A stretch of DNA of 18,293 nucleotides, from positions 1 through 18,293 of the forward strand of contig DASPKM010000007.1 of the NCBI GenBank assembly GCA_035628135.1. The letters run 5' to 3'. The position numbers and the translations under genes were made by a program. Positions 6,373-12,749 of this stretch are shown one piece after another. The notes beneath the pieces were generated by a model. It had not been told where the DNA came from. It saw only the letters and a program-made list of their open reading frames with translations, and ran no database searches. The DNA comes from DASPKM01 sp035628135. Lineage in GTDB: Bacteria; Bacteroidota; Bacteroidia; Chitinophagales; Chitinophagaceae. Numbering within the stretch: position 1 is the stretch's first letter; every line of letters begins with the position of its first letter.

Positions 6373-7431
6373 TTATCGCTCTATAAATGAATAAAACCCG
6401 GCAGTGGCCGTATCGGCTATTGATCCCCGTGAGGTCCTATAAATAAAATAAGCTTCTATTTTGCCGGAAGCCTCTGCAAAGCGCAAACCCTTTTCAAGCC
6501 CCATTACCATCAGTGCATTGTCCAAAGCATCAGCAGTTATGGCATCTTCCGCCAGCACTGTTACGCTTATAAGATTGTTTTGAATGCTTGCACCGGTGCG
6601 TGGGTCGATAATATGCGTGATGCGCCGGCCATTGCTCTCATAAAACCTGCGATAGCTTCCGGAAGTAGTAACCGCGCCGCTATTCAACGACAGAACTTTC
6701 TTTACCAGCGATGGGCTGAATGGGTGGTTGCCGGGTGACTCTATTCCTATTTTCATAGCAGTATTGCCTGGCTGCTTCCTTCCGTTTACCCTGATCTCCC
6801 CACCCAGTTCGATCATGTAGTTCATAATTGTTTTGGATTCCAGGAAACGCGCCAGTACATCCACAGAATATCCCTGTGCTATGCCATTGACGTCTAGCTG
6901 CACGCAGGGTAATTGCTTTTTCAATACTTCGGCTGACCATTTCAGTTTGCCGGCGCCTACGCAGGGCATAATGGCGGCAATGGCCGCAGCGTCAGGCACA
7001 TCCGTAATTTTTTGTACGCCAAAACCCCATGCATTTACAAGGGGCCATACCGTAATATCGAATGCGCCAACGGTGGCCGTATACATTTCCTGCGCCTTCC
7101 GTACCACCTCGCGGAGATGTATATCCGTTCGCACACCTGTGTCTGAATTGTTGAAAGCATTTACCTGGGAGTAAGGCTTGTACAGTGATAAGGAACTGTC
7201 AAGACTGTTGAAAATGCTATCAACCTGTGCCTGGGTTACCAGGTTGTCCTGTGCATAGTAAGTAATACGATATACGGTGCCCTGTGCCGGACCAGCTATA
7301 TGAAATTCTTTGAACGGCCGGTGTTGCCAGGATGTAAAAAATAAGATAACGGTAAGAAAGATAACCAGATGCTTCACATCAGCAAATGTAGAATAAAACA
7401 AAAAACGGCGGTTGGATGGCCCTTGAAACAC
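6373..7431 (-). CDS. apbE: FAD:protein FMN transferase (ApbE family)
   Basis: Periplasmic enzyme that attaches FMN from FAD to a Thr of partner proteins such as NqrB, NqrC and RnfG-type subunits; needs Mg. In the 352-residue reading: VGAFDITVWPLVNAWGFGV at 121-139, LDVNGIAQGYSVDVLARFL at 179-197, MIELGGEIRVNGRK at 206-219, NSGAVTTSGSYRRFY at 250-264, THIIDPRTG at 272-280, and the AEDAITADALDNALMVMG block at 294-311. The start is uncertain. The first ATG (7431) puts 19 residues in front of a signal-type segment; a GTG at 7377 gives MKHLVIFLTVILFFTSW, a textbook signal peptide, and I think that start more likely. No partner flavoprotein is in the window. Convergent with the DUF1080 gene (one base between stops) and divergent from the sigma factor. 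Confidence 0.92.
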   Translation of the reverse strand: MFQGPSNRRFLFYSTFADVKHLVIFLTVILFFTSWQHRPFKEFHIAGPAQGTVYRITYYAQDNLVTQAQVDSIFNSLDSSLSLYKPYSQVNAFNNSDTGVRTDIHLREVVRKAQEMYTATVGAFDITVWPLVNAWGFGVQKITDVPDAAAIAAIMPCVGAGKLKWSAEVLKKQLPCVQLDVNGIAQGYSVDVLARFLESKTIMNYMIELGGEIRVNGRKQPGNTAMKIGIESPGNHPFSPSLVKKVLSLNSGAVTTSGSYRRFYESNGRRITHIIDPRTGASIQNNLISVTVLAEDAITADALDNALMVMGLEKGLRFAEASGKIEAYFIYRTSRGSIADTATAGFYSFIER

Positions 7432-7487
7432 GGGAGCATGTACAGGTTTTGAAAAGAAACAAAACCTTCAAATAGGGTGTTTTTCCC

Positions 7488-7519
7488 TTGGTTTCTTGCA
7501 GTGCCGATTGGTAGCTTTA
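7488..7519 (+). promoter_or_regulatory. Possible promoter of the ECF sigma gene
   Basis: TTG (7488-7490), 21 bases, then TAGCTTTA (7512-7519), one base off TANNTTTG. It lies inside the longest open frame of the sigma gene, so if real it excludes the ATG at 7477 as start and favours the GTG at 7543. Confidence 0.3.
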
Positions 7520-7542
7520 GCAAGCTTCTAAAACGATGTATC

Positions 7543-8076
7543 GTGCAAAGCGGATTTTCCATCCAATCGTTTCAGAGGGGTGATCAGCAAGCGTTTAATT
7601 TTATTTTTGACCGTTACTATCGTTCTCTCTGTTATTTCGCCAACAGGTTCATACCAGCTAAACCTGTGGCGGAGGATATTACGCAGGAATCCTTTGTAAG
7701 GCTTTGGGAAAAACACGATGCCTTCAGTTGCCAGCAGTCCATCAAGGCCTTTCTCTTCATCATTACCCGCAATGCCTGCCTCAATTTTATCAAGCACTGG
7801 AACCGGGAGAAAACAAATGAACACCACTGGAGTTTTACGTGGGACGAAACCGAAGAATCCATACTAGCAGATCTTACCCGTTCCGAAGTACTGCAGGAAA
7901 TATTGATGGCAATAGAGGCATTGCCGCCGGAATGCAGGAAGGTTATAGTGTTGTGCTACATCGAAGGGTTTGACAACCATGAAATAGCACGGCGCTTAGA
8001 CCTCTCCGTGCACACTATCAAAAACCAAAAGGCAAGGGGGCTGTACCTGTTAAGAAAGCGGCTGCTATTGCCATGA
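7543..8076 (+). CDS. RNA polymerase sigma factor, ECF subfamily
   Basis: Alternative sigma factor of the small two-domain ECF type common in Bacteroidota. Region 2 reads DQQAFNFIFDRYYRSLCYFA then DITQESFVRLWEKH, the DITQE-F-LW signature that contacts core polymerase and the -10 region. Region 4 reads ALPPECRKVIVLCYIEGF then EIARRLDLSVHTIKNQKARG, a helix-turn-helix for the -35 region. From the GTG at 7543 the product is 177 residues, a normal length. The open frame extends to an ATG at 7477, but those 22 residues (MFFPWFLAVPIGS...) do not look like a sigma N-terminus, and a candidate promoter lies inside them. No anti-sigma (FecR type) or SusC/SusD genes follow, unlike the usual arrangement; a lipoprotein gene comes next, after a terminator. 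Confidence 0.88.
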   Translation: MQSGFSIQSFQRGDQQAFNFIFDRYYRSLCYFANRFIPAKPVAEDITQESFVRLWEKHDAFSCQQSIKAFLFIITRNACLNFIKHWNREKTNEHHWSFTWDETEESILADLTRSEVLQEILMAIEALPPECRKVIVLCYIEGFDNHEIARRLDLSVHTIKNQKARGLYLLRKRLLLP

Positions 8077-8085
8077 ATTTTCCGC

Positions 8086-8107
8086 AACCTGCATTTTGCA
8101 GGTTTTA
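8086..8107 (+). terminator. Intrinsic terminator after the ECF sigma gene
   Basis: AACCTGCA (8086-8093) and TGCAGGTT (8097-8104) pair perfectly around a 3-base loop and run into TTTTA, 10 bases after the stop codon. It separates the sigma gene from the lipoprotein gene. Confidence 0.75.
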
Positions 8108-8203
8108 CACCGGTAATCTTCTATAAGCAGCCGTTTTTTATTGACAGCGGCTATTCTGGTATCATTTTGGTGTATACAGAATGTCTTTTAAATAAGTACC
8201 GAT

Positions 8204-8710
8204 ATGAAAAGAACATTCCTACTGTCATTGCTGGCATCGATAATATTGATGGCAGCCTGTAACAAAAAAGATGAAGGCTCCACCGTGTTAAAAATCAACA
8301 TGACGGACGCACCGGTGAATGCAGAAGAAGTAAATATCGATCTGCAAGCGGTAAGGGTAAACTTCACGGCCGATTCCAGCGGTTGGACAGACCTCGACGC
8401 AATACCCGGCATATACAACCTGCTGGGCTTGCAAAACGGCCTGGACACGCTGATTGCGCAGGGAACAGTTCCCGCAGGCATGTTGAAAGAAATACGCCTG
8501 GTATTGGGAAGCAATAACACCATTAAGGTTAACGGCCAGGTATACCCGCTTATCATACCCAGCGGCAGCGAATCGGGTTTGAAGATAAAAGTGAATAAAA
8601 AATTGGCAGCCCCTATGGATTCATTGCTGGTAGACTTCGATGCGGCGTTGTCCGTTCACCAGGAAGGTACCGGCGATTACAAGCTGCGGCCTGTGCTTAA
8701 GTTGAAATAA
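8204..8710 (+). CDS. DUF4382 domain lipoprotein
   Basis: Predicted outer-surface or periplasmic lipoprotein of unknown function, 168 residues. The signal MKRTFLLSLLASIILMAAC ends in a lipobox with Cys19 as the lipid-bearing residue; the next residues are NKKDEG, a polar start common for exported Bacteroidota lipoproteins. The rest is a single DUF4382-type beta-rich domain: LKINMTDAPVNAEEVNIDLQ at about 30-49, the WTDL...YNLLGLQNG segment, KEIRLVLGSNNTIKVNGQVY at about 95-114, and a C-terminus YKLRPVLKLK. Members typically begin with a tDAP motif as seen here. The gene is flanked by terminators on both sides and appears to be a single-gene transcript; whether the sigma factor next door drives it is unknown. 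Confidence 0.85.
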   Translation: MKRTFLLSLLASIILMAACNKKDEGSTVLKINMTDAPVNAEEVNIDLQAVRVNFTADSSGWTDLDAIPGIYNLLGLQNGLDTLIAQGTVPAGMLKEIRLVLGSNNTIKVNGQVYPLIIPSGSESGLKIKVNKKLAAPMDSLLVDFDAALSVHQEGTGDYKLRPVLKLK

Positions 8711-8740
8711 GATCCCACAACGCTTAAGAGGATCAAACGC

Positions 8741-8775
8741 AAAAGCCTCCTGCACGATGTACAGGAGGCTTTTTA
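8741..8775 (+). terminator. Strong terminator after the DUF4382 gene, possibly bidirectional
   Basis: AAAGCCTCCTG (8742-8752) and CAGGAGGCTTT (8762-8772) form an 11-bp stem with a 9-base loop, followed by TTTTTATATT on the plus strand. On the minus strand it ends in a run of four T, so it may also end the small gene at 8790-8918. Confidence 0.88.
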
Positions 8776-8789
8776 TATTACGCTATCGG

Positions 8790-8918
8790 TTAGAGATAAT
8801 ATAATACCCTGAAAAAAGTAAACAACATCAACATTACCGCCAACCATACAAGGTTGTCGGGCTTTAACAGCACACGGGTCAGGACCACTCTTTTTGGGGT
8901 TTTAGGAGGCTTTATCAT
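8790..8918 (-). CDS. Small membrane protein, 42 residues
   Basis: Function unknown. From the ATG at 8918 the product is MIKPPKTPKRVVLTRVLLKP, then DNLVWLAVMLMLFTFFRVLYYL. A basic, Pro-containing N-terminus is followed by one hydrophobic helix at about residues 23-42, so a single-pass membrane protein with its N-terminus in the cytosol is likely. The frame is open up to 8975, but the extra residues (MLFMAGQSSRTS...) look non-coding, and a TATTTTTG box (8930-8923), an exact TANNTTTG match, lies 5 bases before the chosen ATG. That spacing would leave almost no leader. A terminator that can work in this direction follows the stop. The protein-like composition makes it probably real, but no homologue is recognised. 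Confidence 0.55.
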   Translation of the reverse strand: MIKPPKTPKRVVLTRVLLKPDNLVWLAVMLMLFTFFRVLYYL

Positions 8919-9046
8919 AATGCAAAAATATCTATAGCACGATGTTCGCGACGACTGTCCTGCCATAAATAACATTTGAACAACAAACCTTTAGCTAAGG
9001 ATACCCCGATGTAAACAACTGCCGTGTAACGGCCAGGCAAAAAAAT

Positions 9047-9098
9047 GCCTGCTTTTCATCCATCATTTTTCAAAGAAAATCAAGGTCAAAAAGCAGGC
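9047..9098. repeat. Inverted repeat GCCTGCTTTT / AAAAGCAGGC
   Basis: Perfect 10-base arms at 9047-9056 and 9089-9098 around 32 bases. The left arm also overlaps the smaller CAGGCA/TGCCTG hairpin (9035-9052), so two alternative foldings compete, as in some attenuators. No gene follows within 500 bases. Confidence 0.5.
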
Positions 9099-9655
9099 TA
9101 AATACTCTCTCTCAGGGGACGCCAGGTAAGGTTTTTCAGGATGGATTTTCAGGTTCAGGACATTGGATCGCAATTTTCTCATAGGATAGGGGCAATATCT
9201 TCAGCGACTTCGGTTCCTTTTCGATAAAAAATGCTTTGTTTTCACAGTTCCGGGTCGATGTATTGGATTTGGGTTAGTTCAAAAAAGAAAGTTGATTGAC
9301 ATTGGACTTTGCGGTTTCATAGATATTGGAAAACAAGAGTTCAAGGACGGTAATTAAGGACATTGGATGGTTTGTTGAGGTTGCTAATCCTCGTCAATCA
9401 ACTTCTGTATCAAAAATAGCTGTGGATAAGAATGTTAACAAGAGCATAAATGCCCGATTTTATTTATTCAGTATTTACTGCGGTTGTCGTAGACTTCGCA
9501 AAAATAACTTCGAAGATTTCCCGTTTTAGTCTCGTAAACTTCCCTTTTATGGATCGTAATCGTATATTCCGAATTGATTTTCTTTCGTAGATTTACGATG
9601 GTATTTCTCGATGAATTGTTGCAATTTAGCAGTGAGTTTGATTACGATCAAGCCA

Positions 9656-9669
9656 GCCTGCCGGCAGGC
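9656..9669. repeat. GC-rich palindrome GCCTGCCGGCAGGC
   Basis: A perfect 14-base palindrome, extended on the right by another AGGC unit (to 9673), in an otherwise AT-rich gap 27 bases before the response regulator start. From memory, similar palindromic intergenic elements are common in Bacteroidota genomes; copy number cannot be judged from one window. Confidence 0.6.
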
Positions 9670-9695
9670 AGGCCTTAATCTGAAACAATAACCGT

Positions 9696-10370
9696 ATGAA
9701 AAATCTCGACACGAACAGGCCTATCAAAGTAGCAATCGCAGATGATCACGCACTCTTCCGGGCTGGTGTGCGGACCTCGCTGATGGGCCGGAAAGATGTG
9801 GAATTGATAGCAGAGGCCGACAACGGCATGCAGCTACTCAACCTGCTCAAACATATCGAACCAGATGTGATCCTGCTGGATATACAGATGCCCATTATGG
9901 ATGGCATTCAGACCCTGCCTGAAATCAGAAAGCTGTATCCACATATTAAAGTGATCATTCTGTCGATGCACAACGACCACTCCATGATCTCCAAGCTCAT
10001 GGAAATCGGGGCCAATTCTTACCTCACAAAAAATTCCGATTCGGAAAATATATACCAGGCCATCAAGACCTGCTACGAACAGGAATTTTATTTTAACGAG
10101 CTGACAAACAAGGCGCTGTTGAGCGGACTCCGTACCAAGCGCACAGAGCCCGGCAGCCCTCAGGACATCAACCTTTCCGACAAGGAAGTGACCATCCTGA
10201 AACTAATGTGCGAGGAAAAGACCACCAAGGAAATTGCGGACATCGTAGAGATAAGCCCGCGTACCGTGGAGGCCATCCGCGACAAGCTAAAAACAAAAAC
10301 GGGCGCCAAAAGCATGGCCGGCCTGGTAATGTATGCCCTTAAGAGCGGCATCATCGACCAGGAACACTGA
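9696..10370 (+). CDS. Response regulator, NarL/LuxR family
   Basis: Two-component DNA-binding regulator, 224 residues. The receiver domain covers about 10-130: acidic pair Asp16-Asp17 (IADDHALFRAG), phospho-acceptor Asp62 in ILLDIQMPIMDG, Ser90 in VIILSMHND, Lys112 in YLTKNSD. All key residues are present, so it should be phosphorylated by a kinase. The C-terminal LuxR-type helix-turn-helix covers about 155-220: LSDKEVTILKLMCEEKTTKE, then IADIVEISPRTVEAIRDKLK. No histidine kinase is in the window, so its partner is elsewhere. The long gene-free region upstream and the strong terminator downstream suggest a single, separately controlled gene. The start at 9696 leaves the usual short N-terminal tail and is well supported. 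Confidence 0.93.
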   Translation: MKNLDTNRPIKVAIADDHALFRAGVRTSLMGRKDVELIAEADNGMQLLNLLKHIEPDVILLDIQMPIMDGIQTLPEIRKLYPHIKVIILSMHNDHSMISKLMEIGANSYLTKNSDSENIYQAIKTCYEQEFYFNELTNKALLSGLRTKRTEPGSPQDINLSDKEVTILKLMCEEKTTKEIADIVEISPRTVEAIRDKLKTKTGAKSMAGLVMYALKSGIIDQEH

Positions 10371-10392
10371 ATGCGGCGTTCAGCATAATACC

Positions 10393-10417
10393 AGCCCTGT
10401 ACAACAGGGCTTTTTTT
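10393..10417 (+). terminator. Intrinsic terminator after the response regulator
   Basis: AGCCCTGT (10393-10400) and ACAGGGCT (10404-10411) form an 8-bp perfect stem with loop ACA, then seven T. It ends only 8 bases before the ATG of the next gene. Confidence 0.88.
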
Positions 10418-10424
10418 ATTTCTG

Positions 10425-11249
10425 ATGGGAAACTTTTTCGTGCATAATGGTCGTACGCTGCCCGAAGGCAACCCGGTGCAGGAGATGGCAGGGAGCAGCC
10501 GGTTAGACCATGGCGTGTTCGAGACCATGCGCCTTCACCACGGGAACTTGTTATTGGCGGAGTATCATTTCGAGCGGTTGTCAGCAGCCATGCAGGCCAT
10601 GGAATTACGGGTACCCATGCTAACAGCCGCGTATTTCCAGGATATTACCAGGCAACTGTTCACCTCCAATGCGCACCGGGCTGCCGCCAGAATGAGGCTT
10701 ACCGTTTTTCGCGATGGAAGCCGCGATGTTTTACAACCAGCGGATTTTATTATCGAATCATGGGACCTGCATGCCGCCTACACGTTTCCGGGGCATGGGC
10801 TGAATGTCGGACTCTATCCCGGTGCATTCAAGCACCCCGATGCCATTGCCGCTTACAAAACCAATTACAGATTGTATTCGATGGCCGCAGCCTATGCACG
10901 CGACCATGCGCTGGATGAATGCATGGTATGGAACAGCGCCGGCAATATCTGCGATGCCGCTATTTCGAACGTGTTCTGGATCAAAGACGGGCAAATAGGC
11001 ACTCCCCCGCTTTCTGAGGGATGCATTGCAGGAGTGATGCGCCGGCACCTGTTGCACTCGTTGCAGGAAAAAGAATTCCAGGTTGTAGAAAAGCCACTTA
11101 CACTGGAATTGCTGCTGGATGCAGATGAAGTTTTTTTAACCAATGTAATACGGGGCATCCGCCCGGTGGAAAAGTTTCAGCAGGTGAAGTATGGGAATGC
11201 GTTTACAAGAAAAATATTTGAATCATTCGTCCGGCCGTTGAATCAATGA
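10425..11249 (+). CDS. pabC: Class IV aminotransferase, aminodeoxychorismate lyase-like
   Basis: PLP enzyme of the fold IV group that includes 4-amino-4-deoxychorismate lyase (folate synthesis), branched-chain and D-amino acid aminotransferases. The 274-residue product has the typical N-terminus (FFVHNGRTLPEGNPV), the LDHGVFETMRLHHGNLLLAE block at 27-46, and the cofactor Lys145 in IAAYKTNYRLY. The AGNICDAAISNVFWIKDGQ segment is at 172-190, where the family usually has Glu before the xxxSN motif but this protein has Asp177. The C-terminal block LSEGCIAGVMRRHLL and DADEVFLTNVIRGIRPV is well kept. Length and motifs favour the PabC subgroup, but subgroup assignment is uncertain. The start codon is 8 bases behind the previous terminator, leaving little room for a promoter. 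Confidence 0.8.
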   Translation: MGNFFVHNGRTLPEGNPVQEMAGSSRLDHGVFETMRLHHGNLLLAEYHFERLSAAMQAMELRVPMLTAAYFQDITRQLFTSNAHRAAARMRLTVFRDGSRDVLQPADFIIESWDLHAAYTFPGHGLNVGLYPGAFKHPDAIAAYKTNYRLYSMAAAYARDHALDECMVWNSAGNICDAAISNVFWIKDGQIGTPPLSEGCIAGVMRRHLLHSLQEKEFQVVEKPLTLELLLDADEVFLTNVIRGIRPVEKFQQVKYGNAFTRKIFESFVRPLNQ

Positions 11250-11403
11250 GCCTTATCATTGTTACGGAATACCTCGCATTGTGATGGGTCGTTGGATACA
11301 TGGATGGCCGTCATGCACGTTCGAACGCAATAACCGCATAACTACTGCTGAACCAGTCAGCCTCGTAACTGAACAATTTAGCGGCGAGCTTGTTATCATC
11401 TGC

Positions 11404-12714
11404 ATGCAGGCAGTCAACATTTTCTGGTTTCGCCGCGACCTGAGGCTCACCGACAATGCAGGTTTATATCATGCCCTGACAGCAGGAAGGCCTGTAATTC
11501 CCATCTTCATTTTCGATAAGAATATCCTAGGCCAACTGGACGATGCGGCAGACCGGCGCGTTGAATTTATTCATGCCGCATTGGAAAACCTGCAAGCAGA
11601 CCTGGTAAAAATGAACAGTTCGCTGGAAGTATATCACGGATTGCCGGCAGAAATATTCACGAAATTATTATCGGTATACAAGATCGGCACCGTATTTACC
11701 AACGGTGATTATGAACCCTATGCCATCGAAAGAGATGAAGCCATTGCCAGACTATTAAGCAAATCAGGCACAACGCTGCAGCGATTCAAAGACCAGGTGA
11801 TATTTGAGAAAGATGAAATAGTAAAAAATGATGGCAAACCTTATACGGTGTTCACGCCCTATAGCAAACAATGGAAAAATAAGCTGGACACATTTTATAT
11901 CCGATCGTATCCTGTGGAAAAATATTTCAACCAGTTTTTCAAACAAATAGCAGTTGCCATTCCATCGTTACAAGAGATAGGCTTTACTTCATCCCGAAAG
12001 CCCTTCCCCTCTCCGATTGCCGACCACGATATGCTGAGACATTACCACGAGGAGCGGGACTATCCCGCAAAGCGCACCAGCAGGATGGGCGTGCACCTGC
12101 GCTTTGGCACCGTCAGCATCCGCAGGTTGGCGCAGCTTGCAGCGTCGCTTAACCAAACCTACCTGAATGAGCTCATCTGGAGAGAATTTTACCAAATGAT
12201 ACTCTGGCATTTCCCGCAGGTCGGCAAAGGACAGGCATTTAAAAAAGCGTACGAGTTCATTGCCTGGCGCAACGATGATAAGGAATTCGAACAATGGTGC
12301 ACCGGCCAAACGGGATATCCGATAGTGGATGCAGGCATGCGCGAATTGAATGAAACAGGATTCATGCACAACCGCGTACGCATGATAACAGCTTCTTTTC
12401 TCACCAAACATTTATTGATCGACTGGCGTTGGGGCGAGGCTTATTTCGCGCAAAAATTGCTCGACTTCGATCTTGCGTCCAACAACGGCGGATGGCAATG
12501 GGCAGCCGGCAGCGGCTGCGATGCCGCGCCTTATTTCAGGATATTTAATCCAACGTTGCAGACAAAAAAATTCGATCCCAAACTGGAATATGTCAGGAGA
12601 TGGGTGCCGGAATTAGAGACGTTTCATTATCCGAAGCCCATTGTGGAACATGAATTTGCACGAAAGCGTTGCCTGGAGGCGTACAGGGAGGGCTTGCGCG
12701 TGCAACATTCGTGA
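11404..12714 (+). CDS. phr: Deoxyribodipyrimidine photolyase (class I cryptochrome/photolyase family)
   Basis: Blue-light flavoenzyme that splits UV-induced pyrimidine dimers in DNA. The frame is open from 11281, but ATG 11404 gives MQAVNIFWFRRDLRLTDNAG, the standard beginning, and a 436-residue protein of normal length. The N-terminal antenna-binding domain covers about 3-165. The FAD domain includes TSRMGVHLRFGTVSIR at 225-240, LIWREFYQMILWHFP at 257-271, TGYPIVDAGMREL at 303-315, and DLASNNGGWQW at 356-366 leading into DAAPYFRIFNP at 373-383. By alignment in mind with E. coli PhrB, the electron-transfer triad is Trp298, Trp341 and Trp364, and the flavin-site NNGGWQW is intact, so repair activity is expected. 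GSGCDAAPYF replaces the common GTGTDAAPYF. It follows pabC by 154 bases and precedes the transglutaminase gene by 35; possible co-transcription. Confidence 0.93.
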   Translation: MQAVNIFWFRRDLRLTDNAGLYHALTAGRPVIPIFIFDKNILGQLDDAADRRVEFIHAALENLQADLVKMNSSLEVYHGLPAEIFTKLLSVYKIGTVFTNGDYEPYAIERDEAIARLLSKSGTTLQRFKDQVIFEKDEIVKNDGKPYTVFTPYSKQWKNKLDTFYIRSYPVEKYFNQFFKQIAVAIPSLQEIGFTSSRKPFPSPIADHDMLRHYHEERDYPAKRTSRMGVHLRFGTVSIRRLAQLAASLNQTYLNELIWREFYQMILWHFPQVGKGQAFKKAYEFIAWRNDDKEFEQWCTGQTGYPIVDAGMRELNETGFMHNRVRMITASFLTKHLLIDWRWGEAYFAQKLLDFDLASNNGGWQWAAGSGCDAAPYFRIFNPTLQTKKFDPKLEYVRRWVPELETFHYPKPIVEHEFARKRCLEAYREGLRVQHS

Positions 12715-12749
12715 CGGCAACCTGTCATTATGGTTACAAATTGAAAAGT

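Larger units (their letters stand above)
8976..9695. other. Gene-free stretch of about 720 bases with short repeats
   Basis: No credible gene is seen on either strand; the one open frame (9326-9529) has no family features. The stretch is more AT-rich than its neighbours. It holds CAGGCA/TGCCTG (9035-9052), a 10-bp inverted repeat (9047-9056 with 9089-9098), five copies of a (C/T)ATTGGA motif, three TCGTARAYTT repeats near the response regulator, and a GC-rich palindrome at 9656-9669. It may be a long regulatory region or the remains of decayed sequence. Confidence 0.6.

Noticed and set aside
8106..8155. AGCCG ... CGGCT pairing after the sigma factor gene
   Set aside because: Only 5 bp with a long loop; too weak to call a feature.
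9326..9529. 67-residue open frame in the gene-free stretch before the response regulator
   Set aside because: No start signal, no recognisable domain, odd composition (FYLFSIYCGCRRLRKNNF); best read as chance.
11281..11403. Upstream extension of the photolyase
   Set aside because: The extra 41 residues are unlike any photolyase N-terminus; the family start MQAVNIFWFRRDLRL is at 11404.
12669..12749. Upstream extension of the transglutaminase-like protein
   Set aside because: Overlaps the photolyase gene and would mask the signal peptide beginning at 12750.
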